Source: Rhipicephalus microplus (Eukaryota > Arthropoda > Arachnida > Ixodida > Ixodidae). Taken from it: DNA of 64,000 nt. Position numbers and translations under genes: made by a program. Within the stretch, counting starts at the first letter, position 1. Each line of letters opens with the position of its first letter. The stretch lies in NCBI RefSeq assembly GCF_043290135.1, contig NC_134710.1, forward strand, positions 250,592,092 through 250,656,091. Reading direction: 5' to 3'. This document shows positions 45,009 through 56,534 of this stretch, piece by piece. The notes under the pieces are model-generated. The model searched no databases, was not told where the DNA came from, and saw only the letters and a list, made by a program, of their open reading frames with translations.

Positions 45009-45681
45009 AAAGAATGTCAATGTCCACAAGCCTGTTCCCTTGAAGCGAACAATTCTCCAGCACAGCCTCGTATGTTTATGTAATGTCCGCAAACTTCCTC
45101 GCGGTCGCCGAAACACCCGCACCTGTGTCAGGAGGCAGCCTTGTCGTCATGTAGAGATTTCCACCAAACTTGCACTTCCCTGTCTTCCGAGTTTTGCACT
45201 TAGCCATGCTGGTCTGAATATGGTCCAGATGGCCTAAGAACACACACGTTGTAGCGCTGACACGTGGAAGAAATGCAAAACAATGCCTGACATAGCCTGG
45301 CCAAGGTAAACAACAAACATTCCACAAGCATCTTGTGTCCCCCTTGTGGCCGTTTTTAGAGATTTAAAAACAATTAGAAGCACTAACATATATAATGACA
45401 TCCTCTTATGTAACAGTGAATGTAAAATTAATGAAGTATTTTGAATATTATTAATAAAGACGAAAAACACTTACTTTCGTACACAACACATTGTGGTTTC
45501 GGTATACGAGCATGCGGTATAGAAATCTAGCTGTAACTCGCAAACTCATGATGATAGGAGGATAATTTTTGTTCCTACATATTGTTGAATGTTCGGGCAT
45601 GCAGAAAAAAATAAAAATAAAAAAATCAATCTCGCCAAAAAAATTTGACTCTTGAAGATGGCCTACCACCTTAACCAAAGT

Positions 45682-45774
45682 AAAGGTACGGGGTGGCCAA
45701 AAGCTTCCAGGTTCCAGGTTGCATTAGATTAAATGGGGTAGCAGCATGGGAACTTTTGGCCATCCCTGCACCTA
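45682..45774. repeat. 93-bp hairpin MITE-like sequence
   Basis: aaggtacggggtggccaaaag at the left pairs with cttttggccatccctgcacct at the right. Located directly beside the right TTAA of the Kolobok-like element. Too small to encode anything. Confidence 0.65.
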
Positions 45775-46389
45775 AAAATTCAGGGTCAATGAAGCACACA
45801 CATGTGCACATCTGCTTTCATAAACAAAACAAATCAGACTGGACATACATCTTATTTAAGGAAGAGCATTACCTGAAGTAATAAAACATGTCACATCACT
45901 CAGACAAAGTACCATAAATTCAACTAGTGAACTAACAAACAACAATCCGAAAAAAAGTTTTCAAAAAACGGGAATTTTTGTTACATTAAACCAGCAGTGT
46001 GGTAAATAGTGTTAAAATGATCCCAGAAAGATGAGATTGTGCAAAAAGTGATTCTTAGAGAAGTCGAACACTTAAAACTTCTTCAAAGATAGAACAACAC
46101 TTTTTAATAAAGCTCTACAGTTCTGTGAAACTTCAATTGAAAAATTCCTTAACTACAACCAATGAAAGATCAGATATATACTGCAATAAGCTTCTGTTAA
46201 GTAGTGGCTATCCAAATTACAGATGTCAAACAATTCTGGTGCTGTACTGGCACCAGAACTCCTGCTCATTTTTCCAAACAATCTGCTGCTTTTAGGTGAT
46301 GTGCCATATTCAATTAGCAATTTCCTTGGCCCTGTAGATTGAGCACTAAAGGGTGACTAATTTTTTTGACCACCTTGGTTTCTTTATGT
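45775..46389. other. UBR4 intron, no gene recognised
   Basis: AT-rich intronic sequence. The SINE target duplication begins at 46376. Confidence 0.5.
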
Positions 46390-46627
46390 TGATTGATATG
46401 TGGGGTTTAACGTCCCAAAACCACCATATTATTATGAGAGACACCGTAGTGGAGGGCTCCGGAAATTTCGACCACCTGGGGTTCTTTAGCGTGCACCCAA
46501 ATCTGAACACATGGGCCTACAACATTTCCACTTCCATCGGAAATGCAGCCGCCGCAGCCGGGATACGAACCCGCGACCTGCGGGTCAGCAGCCGAGTACC
46601 TTAGCCACTAGACCACCGCGGCGGGGC
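46390..46627 (-). mobile_element. Ruka-type SINE, full length
   Basis: Complete, with a perfect 14-bp duplication tggtttctttatgt at 46376-46389 and 46628-46641. Lies about 260 bp from the donor of the next exon, in UBR4 sense. Confidence 0.95.
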
Positions 46628-46884
46628 TGGTTTCTTTATGTGAACTTTAACATGGAAAAATCCGGAATATTCGTCCCCGTTATGAGAAGCTTGTTTTTTC
46701 TATGAAGAACTGTGAGAACTACATAAACTTAGTCTAGTGAGCTCCCTTGAATAGACTGCATTTTGGAGTGTCCACTGGACATCAAAAATACAAAATCAGA
46801 ACAAACTGTGAACCCAGCCAGCAATTGAATTTTCAGTTTTTTTTTTTTTTTTTCATTTTAGAAAATAAAGCATCTGTCCCTTAC

Positions 46885-47022
46885 CAGGTATGAGAGCTTA
46901 GGGCTATCGGAAGGCCGTTCTACTGCATCACATTGAGCTCCAATCCACAGCAGTGAAAGCACAGCTCCATAAAGATCAGAGTAATTGAGCGCATCTGGTG
47001 ATGCAAGAAGAAAGCTGCAGGC
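46885..47022 (-). CDS. UBR4: UBR4 exon, 138 bp
   Basis: Acceptor acatatgcag before 47022 and donor gtaagg after 46885. Encodes ACSFLLASPDALNYSDLYGA then VLSLLWIGAQCDAVERPSDS and PKLSYL: 46 whole codons, phase 0 at both ends. It joins GTAAIQYCFGA of the next exon in frame. Assignment rests on position, phase and helical-repeat character consistent with UBR4. Confidence 0.9.
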
Positions 47023-48264
47023 CTGCATATGTAAAAAGATACAAAAAAAGACGGATGCACTTTTTTCAACCTACTGCACTAATCCTCTCAAACAAAAGGC
47101 TGGTATGTATATTATGATGAATGAGACGATTTTCAGCTTATAAGTACAATGTAAAAAATGGTGACTTCGTTATAAGCATCGCGCATTGCACCCCTAAACC
47201 TAGGGTTCAGATTACAACAAGACTGCATTGCCTTCCAGTATGAAGATTAGCTATCTTGTTTCGGGCTGACAAATTGCATATGTCTGCAAATAGTAAGCAT
47301 GAGAAGTGTCAACAATGGGACTCCAATAGTGAGTAAGGCACCCATTCATACCACTTCAGAGTACAGGAAGCCATTTGAGCAACAGTGCGCTATGCTTTCA
47401 TGCCAAAACAAACAGTGCAAGAGGAGTATAAGGGTTGCATAACACTGCCTGAAATAAAAGCGGCAGACAATCGTAATTACGCTGGTGCTGTTTTTATCAA
47501 GATGTTCTGCCAGACTAGTTAAGACAACATGATGCAAAGTAGCCTAGAAAATGTGGATGCCATAGTTTAAAACATATGGCGCTACACAATCATGTGTTTT
47601 TACTGGACATGCAGTCATGTACAGATATGCAGTCATGTGCACACACCACAGTATATCAAAATGAAAAAAAAAAAAAAACCAGACATATATTAAAAAAGTT
47701 TACTAGAATACACCCAGTTTCAAAACAGCTCCGCCGGAGAGGCGGGCTGTGTGGCGGTCGCGAGAACTAGTGGCGCTGCAGTCAGATTTTGCTCCCACGG
47801 CCGGGGCGCACGTGTTGTGATCGGTGGCAGTGATAGCAAGCGCTTACTGCGAATGGTGCGCTGTATTCACATGTCAATGCTCGAGCTGCTCTTAGCACGG
47901 AGTAGTTTCTTGTACAAAAACACGTTTGCAATGTATGAAGCGTATCGAGGAGGAGAAGATTTATCTACAGTGAGGTACGCTGACTTTCTTTGTGCCGGGT
48001 ACCAAAGCAGCGACCCCATTGATGACTCTGCTTCATGCAACTTGTTTGTTTATTCTTTCTTTTTTCTTTTTTAAGCATGATTACACAGTGGCAGGGGCCA
48101 AAATTAAAGCTTCTATAAGCAACTTGAGAACCTCATATATGCAGCCCCCTGTCTCTCCCTGCGGTGACGGGCTAGCAGATGGACGATCATAGGAAAATTT
48201 TCTGTCTGGCATTGCATATTTACTCGAGAGTTCATATTGTTGTGCAAATAAAAATCATCATTCC
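47023..48264. other. UBR4 intron; unassigned open frame near 47751-48074
   Basis: Mostly AT-rich. A plus-strand 107-residue frame in a GC-richer block contains VRCIHMSMLELLLARSSFLY but no domain I recognise; it could be a mobile-element fragment. Nothing else is supported. Confidence 0.35.
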
Positions 48265-48314
<50 letters not shown>

Positions 48315-48343
48315 TACTACTACTACTACTACTACTACTACAA
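48265..48343. repeat. ATT/ACT trinucleotide microsatellite
   Basis: An uninterrupted run of (att)n passes directly into (act)n, about 78 bases in total. The poly-leucine frame across it is an artefact of the repeat. Confidence 0.95.
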
Positions 48344-48756
48344 GCAGCAATAACTGATGGATATGGCAAACGTGACACTGTTGAGTATTTTATATATATT
48401 GTGTGACAACAATCACACAACAGTTATAAATGCAACAATTCCGAAAATAGGACGACGCTTGTGCTTCGCCTTCAAGAGTAGATCGCGACAGTGTAATCGG
48501 GGCCCTGTGCGAATCACCTTCTCAATTACTAGCCTAGCTTCAGTCTCGGTGTATGCCTCAACCGAGCCATGAGGGAACGAATGACTGTGCATGCAACACT
48601 AACCTTTTCCAAATATCGTAGAATGTCGACTGAAAGCACAATTGTTAAGTGCTAACTACGCCATAATTGTTCCTTTTGCAAATCCGCAGAGGGCCTTCTA
48701 TGCGTGTATAAGGCAACACACAAACATATGTTTGAGCGCTATGTAATGGATGGGCT

Positions 48757-49613
48757 TTGAAGGGCCACTCGGCAGGCACCACAACAAATTTTAGTTAGAC
48801 CATAGAAGTAGTGAGTGCGATGAGAAGCATTATGCGACAAAAATTTTTTCAATGTGTTCATTACGAGCCAAAAAAACTTTTTGAAGCGGCGTGAAACGAG
48901 ATTGAGAAAAAGCGAGCTCGAAACCCTTGCTGCTCCCCCACGTACCCTTTGCAAGCCTCTTCCCTACCCTCTCCGGCATCCGACCAGGAGGTCACGTACG
49001 CATGACGTGCCCGAACAAGCCGAACCCCCGAGCAAGTGAGGGACGTTTTGTTGACCAGCATTATTTTGTTGTCTACTGCCTTTTTCTGCGGCATTGTTTG
49101 AAAATGGAGGCTTAGACGTGGTAGAATAGATGAGTATAATGAGTGCTTGAATGCACAGAACCATTAATTTCTTTTCCAGGACACGTGTCTGCTTGATGCA
49201 CTAATCGCGGGGACACAAACACATGCGAAACGCAGGCACATTATTCCCTTATTGCATCTGATTATTGATCTAAAGTTTTATTCATCTATTCAAGCCACTA
49301 ATTACATAAACTACACATGTCGTGTTGAATAATTTTTGCCATGTCATGTGCTACTGTTGGCAACGTCTGAGCACAGTCGTCTACTAAGAGTATCAACGCC
49401 ACAGAACTGCCGTTTAGGTAGGGCAATTCATACGTGTACGTCATATCCTCATTCTCTGGGCGCGCTCGTGTAAGGAAGGGAGAGCAGCGTTCATCTTGAC
49501 CCATTTCCGCAGAGCATAGCATTGCACATTTTGGCATATGTGATCGTGAGCGCCCATGTACGCATTGCACTTGTCAGCTCAAAATTGTCAAACCTGGTGA
49601 GTGGCCCTTTTAA
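48757..49613. mobile_element. TIR element of about 0.86 kb, unclassified
   Basis: Left end tttgaagggccactcggcag and right end, reversed, ttaaaagggccactcaccag are inverted copies with a few mismatches. No target duplication or transposase identified. The type is unknown. Confidence 0.5.
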
Positions 49614-50401
49614 GACACTCACATGTTGCGCTTTTCACATGTTTTACCATTTAATATGTTCACCATTTAATATTGCATGCACTAAAAAGATTTATTTTAC
49701 TATATGAATGAAAAAGTATGAATACAAAGACTCACTTTTTTTTGGTTAGACACAATATTAATGAGAACTTCTGCTACATGACATTCACATTGTTCTTTGT
49801 TTTGTTATTTCGAATCAGTTTCGTCCATTGCCGTGCCTCTGTTGTAGAATTCTCGACTGCCACGCAGACAGCCTGGGTTCAATTAGTGCCCGTATTGAAG
49901 TTTTTTATTTATTTTATTGGCAGGTTTCTCGATTTTTTTTTTTTTTGTTGTGGACAAAATGATGTTTTCTCGCTCACAACCAGAGACGCTGACATCAAAA
50001 TTTCTGTGAAACGAGCTCTTTTAATGCTATCATGTTCAGTGCATAAATATTATAAATATTGGTATAGGAGAAGAGACAGTCATTCATCCGACAATGTAAT
50101 TTGAGAGCATGATCAAGGCACACACTGAAAGGTAGTTGCAACCTCTAATGAAGAGAGAGAGAGATGATATGAAGAAAAGCAGGGAGGTTAACCGGAAAGC
50201 AGCTGTATCTGGCTTGCTACAACCTTCAACAAGAAAATACCCCAGGAACATGTCCGGACGAGCGAAACAAGTTGAGATCATGTTACTATAGCTGAGATAT
50301 TAAATCTGGCATTGTGAAGTAAATAACTCGCATGCCACAATTTGTTCTTGATTGGTGTATAACCTAATTAATGTTGACTGTGACCTGCCTCCGAAGACAT
50401 T
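49614..50401. other. UBR4 intron; purine-rich tick-type repeat tail near 50146-50225
   Basis: Contains gaagagagagagagatgata and then agcagggaggttaaccgg, wording common in tick dispersed repeats. The rest is AT-rich with no recognised gene. Confidence 0.4.
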
Positions 50402-50605
50402 GGACGCAATTCAAAAAGTAGAAGCAAGCTTTGCATCGCAAAGGTAGAAAGCTCACCGCCAAACACAAAGTCTGTGACGTTCAGTTCGAGAAGGACAACA
50501 TCGTAATGCACTACCATCTCTCTGGACAAGAAGTTTTGATCTCGCACGAAAAGTGGGAGCTCGCGCCCGGTAACCTTCCGCACTTGTTCCCAGCAATTGC
50601 ACCCC
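50402..50605 (+). pseudogene. THAP-domain remnant (P-element-type DNA-binding domain)
   Basis: The frame reads RKGRKLTAKHKVCDVQFEKD then NIVMHYHLSGQEVLISHEKW and ELAPGNLPHLFP. This matches the second half of a THAP zinc finger: W..(A)IKRK..., VC..HF position (here VCDVQF, so the zinc His is Gln) and the closing LPxLFP motif. The first half with its Cys pair is not seen in frame, and frame changes occur before and after. THAP domains bind DNA in P-element and related transposases and in domesticated proteins. Confidence 0.6.
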
Positions 50606-51622
50606 ATATGTCAAAGCCAAAATGCTCATAACCAAGGTGCCAATCCCCAACCCCTGCCAAACCCATGGTGCCCCTCGAATTCTCAGAGCCCAGTTTGGAG
50701 GAGCCGCCAGAAATAGAACAGCAAGAAGAAAGGCACGCCACAAACTCTGCCGATACTTAGAGATTTGCATCACATTGTCGTTTGATTAATTTCCAACTGT
50801 TGCGCGGCCTTAAAAGCAGTGAATTTTTTCGCTTTAATATATATTCCCTTATGAACTGACACAATCGTACATAAGTGGTCATCTTTCGTACATAAGTGGT
50901 CATCTTTTACCAGAGCCCACATTTTGTTACATTTGCTTCCTATTACAACAGTAGATATTTTTCTTAATCGCAGTATTCTCATTTCTGGACCTTATAACAG
51001 GTAACGGGGTGTGGTTCTTGTCAGTGTCATTTTTTCCCAATGCAGCATAGTCCACCAATAAGTAATACACTGTGAGTGTACTACATCCATGGGTACACGT
51101 TCACAGAAAAATTGAATAAGTGACAATGTACAAAGAGTGCCTAGCATCTCTCACAAGTACCCCTGTTGAAGCCGCACCCAAACAACACTAAAGTGCACTC
51201 ACTCAGATGAGGTGTTTTCAAGAAGATTTCTTACATTATCTCTTATGCGGCCTTCTTTGTACATTAAAAGCAATTAAGAAAGCTGTCTAGAGGCATTCCG
51301 CCAAAACACCATAGCTGGTGACCTCTTTTGGATTGTGCTTGAAAAGTTAAGAGTAGTTGCCACGGCATCTTTTCACTTACACTGCTCCTAATAAGAACGT
51401 GATTGCTAGAGTAGTGATGTTTTACATTGTGATGAGAATGTCCTTTCTTTTTACTTTTTTTTCCATCAAAAGGAAGAAAATGCGAGGAAAAAAGTAAAGT
51501 TGCTGTAACATTTTGCACTCTGCTCTCGATGGATAGCCATCACGAAGACTTGTCTGGTGAACAGTGTAAAGCATGGGTACTGTTTATTCGAGAACGCCTT
51601 TTTTGTAACTCATAGAAAACAT
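50606..51622. other. UBR4 intron; 21-bp tandem pair near 50866-50907
   Basis: cgtacataagtggtcatctt occurs twice in tandem (period 21). Otherwise unassigned AT-rich sequence. Confidence 0.5.
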
Positions 51623-53395
51623 GAGTCAAGCCCACATATAACAGCCTGACTTAAAATGAACTTGCGCTTAAGACAAACAATATCAACCTGACCGTGAAAA
51701 TATACATTGTTTCAATTACACAAAATCGCACTTACAATGAACGTCTCTGGGCGTCGCCGATCGGTTACAGCGAATGGAGTCAGCTCTGTGCCAACTTCCT
51801 GGGAAAGCACTTTCGCCCACCGATCAGGCATTGGCAAGGTGCCCGTAGATTCTTATTGTTACGGGCCGTTCCATGTGCTAGCCGCACAGTCGCATCGCAC
51901 CTGCTGGCACACCTGCCACACCCAAGCAGAGGTGAAAGAGCATCGCCAATTGGCTTATTTGTCTCCCGCTTGCATGCGCCAGGGGTCCCAGCATGTGCGT
52001 TGCGGCTGTGCGGGTAGCGCGTGGAATGGCTCTATAAATGCCGACCCTGCCTCCGCGCCCCCCTAGTTGCCGCTCTCCCCGACCGCTTTTTGTTACGCAC
52101 TCCTCCGTCCTTTGTCCCCCCCACTACTCTGGGCACCCGCATCGCCAGACGTGGCCCGTGTTTTCACACTGCCACCGATCTTTCGAAGACCAGTCGGCCA
52201 TCTGACCTGTTTTTGATCTCTGGTACTGTCGTTGGCGTCGCCAACCTGGAGTGACCAGACCATTAGCCAACATTGTCCGTATCTGATCATCTGCGTCCTG
52301 TCTTATCGTATTGTTCTAGTGCACACGCGTATGCTACCCCACAGACTCTGATAATTCGCAACTCGTTTCGTGTTTAGGACCTGTTCTCGCTCCCTTCGCA
52401 CTCGGCTAAGCATGCCCTCCGCACGCATGCGGAAGCATAAAAATGGCTGTTAATTTGCGCGGTACAAATTGCGAAATATCGAAGTAGGTGAGGCCACGCA
52501 AACCCACCAGCGCAACAAAACAATTCTTTCACCACTGCCGCAGATTATTTGAACACTGCTGTGCACACCGATCCAGGTGGCCGTGCTATGACCTCTGCGC
52601 CCGCAGGCCCTCTTTCAAGTTTTTTTACATGCAAGTTGCACGTTACGTGGACCTTTCAAACAATGTGTTTTGGTTTTCAATGTCGCCTTCCCACCATATC
52701 CTTCCCTTTCTTCACTCTATCGCAACTCCTTGCCCTTCTCTCGGCCACAAGCTGCCACCTTTTTCAAGTCAAAGACGATGCCTAAGGAGAAATTCCCCCC
52801 CCCCTTCCAAGGTCATTGTTCACGTCAATGAGAAGGGCTTTTTTTTTACAAAGAAGCCTGTGCTGGAATGGTTCCGCCTCGTTTGGCATAAGCGTCTAGG
52901 CGGCCTTGTGCTGGACTCGTTCTGAGGGCCCATCATGAAACGCATGAAGAAAACCGTGGCCAACGCAGATTGCCAATTGGCGATAATCCCGGGTGGCTTG
53001 ACCCCTGTGCTGCAGCTGCTCGACGTGGCACTCAACAAGCCATTTAAGGACCGGGTGATGGCACTTTACAAAAACTGGAGGGACCAGGACGACAAGCTCC
53101 AGACCCCAGCGGGGCGTGTGAGGTGGGCTTCTTTGAGCACTGTGGCATAGTGGGTGTCCGACGCTTGGCAAGAGCTGCCAGACAGCATGGTGCGCGAAGC
53201 TTTTGTCAAGTGTGCAGTCACAACTGCCACATGAAGGCTAAAAATTGCAGTTTGCTGGCAATCAATTTTTTGTTTTGTCAATGCGGTAAATTTCTTGAAA
53301 TAATTTACTTGCATATTTTTTCCCGATTTCACGGTCGAAAGTTGGAAGGGTCTTCTTTGTTCAGAGTTGACTTAAACGCGGCAATATAAGGTAAT
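51623..53395 (+). mobile_element. pogo-type DNA transposon, copy A
   Basis: Left end gtcaagcccacatataacag, followed by cttaaaatgaac; the right end near 53360-53390 (gttgacttaaacgcggcaat) is its approximate inverse. The first 1.1 kb is homologous to copy B at 59633-60700. It then encodes the transposase remnant at 52812-53220. Ends are decayed. Confidence 0.75.
52812..53220 (+). pseudogene. pogo/POGK-type transposase, C-terminal remnant
   Basis: Frame pieces VLEWFRLVWHKRLGG and LVLDSF (second catalytic Asp in LDSF), then after a stop MKRMKKTVANADCQLAIIPG, GLTPVLQLLDVALNKPFKDR (third Asp in LLDVALNKPFK), TPAGRVRWASLSTVA and, after a TAG, WVSDAWQELPDSMVREAFVK. This order matches pogo-family DDE transposases. 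The N-terminal DNA-binding part and first Asp are missing. Confidence 0.88.
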
Positions 53396-53558
53396 GTGTT
53401 TTTTAATGATTCACCCTATCACACCAAGTTCTGAGACGGGTACGAACTTCCCCATAGTTTGGAGGAAATATTTCATGCCAGATACAGATAAATCGTACTA
53501 ATTTGGTAATAAAAAGCAATACACAGAAAGAATTCGCAGCATAGAATGCTCTACTTAC

Positions 53559-53638
53559 AAAGCCATCCAACTTAGGGACATCCTGTGTGCCAGATTCCAG
53601 AATCATGAGGTGGTAAAACTTTGGCCTGATGTGTGAAC
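53559..53638 (-). CDS. UBR4: UBR4 exon, 80 bp
   Basis: Acceptor cttatgcacag before 53638 and donor gtaagtag after 53559. Only one frame is open: two bases complete a Gly codon begun in the previous exon, then SHIRPKFYHLMILESGTQDV and PKLDGF. The other two frames contain stops. Ends in phase 0, joining ACSFLLASP. RPKFYHLM.LE is a good UBR4-type motif. Confidence 0.9.
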
Positions 53639-54397
53639 CTGTGCATAAGCAATTCCACAATTCGCATTAAGAAAAATTCGTAGGACTATAAAAAATATCG
53701 CATCTTTCAACACACCAACTGGCATGACAAACAGATATGGCAGAGGTATAGTGCAACTGGGAAAAGATTGGGGCAAATGACTGGTGGCTGGAGCAGCAAG
53801 ATTGCGACATGTGGTGCTGTATATTAGCAGTGCAAGCACATTCCGTTTTCCAAAGCAAGGGTGGCCAACAGAAAGCATTGCAACAACCAGTTTTCCGGGG
53901 CAACTGTGAAAAAGATACAGTTGCTCACAACTCCAGCGAAAAAAGAAATTCCGTGCATAGCCACATATGCTGACAAGCAACGAACAAGTGCTTCTTTCAG
54001 ATATAGATTTTCAGATGGGCCAACAGCAAGATAAACTGCTTTCCACTGGGCTGCCGGCCTCCCCTGCTTCGGAAAATGAAATGTGCATAGCAATCTCACT
54101 ATCAACCTGCTCATGAACAATGGGGCTGCGAGTTACTATTCAGTGGCTTCGGTCATTGGCGCTAACTTTTTTCCGTTGCGACTGTACCTGCGCTAAGTTA
54201 ACATTCAAGAAGTCTTGACCCTCCTGGAAACTTTACCAGAAAGCAGCCACAAACAGGAGGAAAGTCACTGATTTCTATTGGCTGACAGATTTAAACACTG
54301 TTGGGAGCTAGCAGCAAGTGGGTAAAACCTTGCAGTGTACATCACTCCTTGTGTCATCTGCTAGACACGAAGTGTTTGCATGTGTACGTATGTCATG
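53639..54397. other. UBR4 intron, no gene recognised
   Basis: AT-rich intronic sequence up to the left end of the THAP-containing element. No repeat identity established. Confidence 0.5.
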
Positions 54398-56147
54398 CCA
54401 ACGCCTCCTAGAAAACTTATGCCTGGAACGTGAGTCGCGACTGTGAGCCGCGACTGTGTCCTACCCTCTGATTTTACCCTCCCCCTCCAGTACGGAGGCG
54501 AGTGCCTCTAGCGGTTGCTCCTTGTAAACACACCGACGCGCGCGGCTGGCTTGTTGCGAGCAGACGACTTCTTCCCGACCGCGCGTTGTCACCGCTCCTA
54601 CGTGCAGACGACGACATTGGAGTGGTTTTTTCATCTCTGTAGGGAGATAGCAAACTGCTAAATGAAGTAAAGTGCACTTTCTTGAAAGTAGTTTTTTTTT
54701 TTCTGAAATGAAGCTTCACACGAATGGCGGTAATTTTTTCTTTATGTGACCGAAGGGCGGGGCACAAGCTTTCACCCAGGCGTTGGGGAAAGAACTCTTG
54801 CGATGCTCCTTATGTAGAGCACGCGATTTATTTACATATTTACAGCTCTGACCAAACTAGGCATGCAGGCGCGCCTTTACATCAGAGAGGACAGCACCAG
54901 GTGAAGTTCAGAGAGCCCCCAGCCTTGCCCCAGTTGCCCATTGCCCCAGAGCACACGCAACACTTCTTATATATGCCACGGTCTGTGCGCTTGCGCCTCT
55001 TGCGTTTATGCTGGACGCGAAGCGCGTTTGGACGGTATGCCGATGAGCGTCTCTTGCAGGCCGAATTTATACAGTGCCAGTCATAGCAGTCTGCTGATTG
55101 TAGCATATCTTTGCGATAGTTTTTCGCAGTCTGTTATTGCAATGCCTTTCGTTATTGCGGAACCGTCGCTCCACCTAATTTAAGCTGCAATGTGGTGGTG
55201 TTGTGTACCCGGCTGTTCTAGTCAGCGACGAAACCAACCAGGAGTTTCCTTTCATGAAGTGCCAGCCGTGATCCCTTTGTGTGATAAGCGGCTGCAAGCA
55301 ATACTAAGAGGCCCTTCTATAGTTAGGTCCCTTTCTACCAGAAAAATGTGTGTGACACTCATATTTTCCATGCGCTATTTATATTGTCCATCGACATACA
55401 ATGTGCTCACCTTTATTGCAATAAGCTAATCCTGCACGTTTGTCAAAAATTTCATGACTTACACCACGCAGCGTGGCAAGCTGAATATGCTACATTCTGC
55501 CCCCGTTTAGGCTTTCCGCGACGCAATTTGCAGGCCGGGGGGGAGGGGGTGGAGAGAAACTTCTTTTCGGGAGTGACCTGGCCAGCGCAATTCAATGTTA
55601 CATTCAAGTTAGAAAGCATGCCCATTTTGATGTGCAGCAAATTAGGTGAACCAAACGTCTACGATGCCATAAATATGAAAAGTCAAGGCAGAGACTGGCC
55701 CAGTGAAGGTGCTTTTGGTTCACTGAGAGATGACACACATTTTAGGGCGGCTTATAAAAAGTCTGCCCCGCGATCACGCTAATCCCCCTCCGGAAGAAAC
55801 ACGAAAAAGAAAAGAATGCTGCTGTGCTTATGTGCCGGGGTAAGTGCATCTTGCGAGTTGCCTTACGGGGCTTCTTGTCACTGTTTGGTCTTCAAAGCTG
55901 CAGGTAGGATTAAACGTGTTTCAACGCAGCGCTGTCTGCTTTGAAACGCAGCGTTGTCTGCTCTACGCCGGCAACGCCGGCGGATCGGCTGCTCTGCGAA
56001 ACGCCATTGGCTGCACTGGGGTTATCAAGTGATCAGGCGGTACGGAGGCGAGCGCTCTTGCACAGCGCCTCGTCAAAACGCGTGGCAGGGAGCTTCCTAG
56101 GGTAAAAAGAGCGACATTACAGGCATAATTTTTCTAGGAGGCGTTGG
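54398..56147 (+). mobile_element. 1.75 kb TIR element carrying half a THAP domain
   Basis: Left end ccaacgcctcctagaaaact and right end, reversed, ccaacgcctcctagaaaaat, continuing through tatgcctg with few mismatches over about 33 bp. The pentamer tcatg flanks both sides (54393-54397 and 56148-56152), a possible 5-bp target duplication. Subterminal direct repeats gtacggaggcgag occur near 54492 and 56041. A THAP start is encoded at 55190. P, Kolobok and related families carry THAP, but the 5-bp flank fits none of them well. Confidence 0.75.
55190..55330 (+). pseudogene. THAP zinc-finger N-terminal half
   Basis: Starts MWWCCVPGCSSQRRNQPGVS then FHEVPAVIPLCDKRLQAILR. The CxPGC Cys pair, GVSFHE.P and W/RLQAI.R spacing are those of a THAP domain. 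A THAP needs a later C..H pair and AVPTIF-type end, which I do not find in frame; an intron or decay could explain this. It would act as the DNA-binding module of a transposase. Confidence 0.7.
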
Positions 56148-56534
56148 TCATGCATGTTCTGAAAAGACAGCTTAGTAAAGAGCTGACTGCTTTAGGGCCT
56201 GTACACACACTACCTGCACAGCCGTACAGCACTGGCGGGACACCTGCCGCACGCAAGTGGAGAGCAAAAGAGCGAATCAGTACCGTTCTTTTGCCCTTCG
56301 CTGCGTGCGACAGCCCTTACAAAAAAGCGCCAAGATGTAAAGAAAATGAGTACAGTGACACAAAATGTTGCTCTAAATAGAAAAAAAAAAATTGGCCTTT
56401 TATACAGAAACAAAGAAATTAACAGTAAAAACTATATCATAATAGTCCACACAGCTAATTTACAGCTACATGTGAGGCAACTCAACTACACTTGTTCAGC
56501 ACCGCAATTTAGCTAGTTTTCGTGTGGAACTCAC
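56148..56534. other. UBR4 intron, no gene recognised
   Basis: Short stretch between the THAP element and the 56535 exon. Nothing recognised. Confidence 0.5.

Larger units (their letters stand above)
42431..45206 (-). pseudogene. Mutator-like/Kolobok transposase, interrupted twice
   Basis: Read from 45206: MAKCKTRKTGKCKFGG, then in another frame NRLVDIDIL; after the SINE CPGCMNPVLKLEERSYQKIC, VRANVRLVYAMRQL, ETFAIVVNMAAPSRHSAYDK, then RRGHSSLNGYVFVICVDMGK and VIDVEVLCSSCKSC. After the MITE it continues DRLQNYYGIAIRANVGNLSA and MKQATFASFF, and the C-terminus is HLHGKTQNANECFNGLLWQR then YVSLSTVVMFALHDAV. These match the conserved blocks of Mutator-like transposases (RGHSSLNG.V..., GKTQN.NE.FN...W.R.PK). 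Internal stops and shifts show decay. Confidence 0.85.
41845..45670 (-). mobile_element. Kolobok/Mutator-like DNA transposon with TTAA duplication
   Basis: TTAA flanks at 41841-41844 and 45671-45674. Termini are ggagataggccac on the left and, reversed, ggtggtaggccat on the right, followed by T-rich subterminal tracts. The minus-strand coding remnant matches the Mutator-like transposase family, and TTAA targets fit the Kolobok superfamily. The transposon contains two later insertions, at 43007-43898 and 44765-45008. The superfamily name is inferred from TTAA plus protein type. Confidence 0.8.

Noticed and set aside
47751..48074. 107-residue frame as a novel gene
   Set aside because: No start context, domain or splice support that I can see; it ends in a phenylalanine run from a T tract. 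Kept only as a note in the intron entry.
48179..48406. Poly-leucine small protein
   Set aside because: Produced by translating the ATT/ACT microsatellite.
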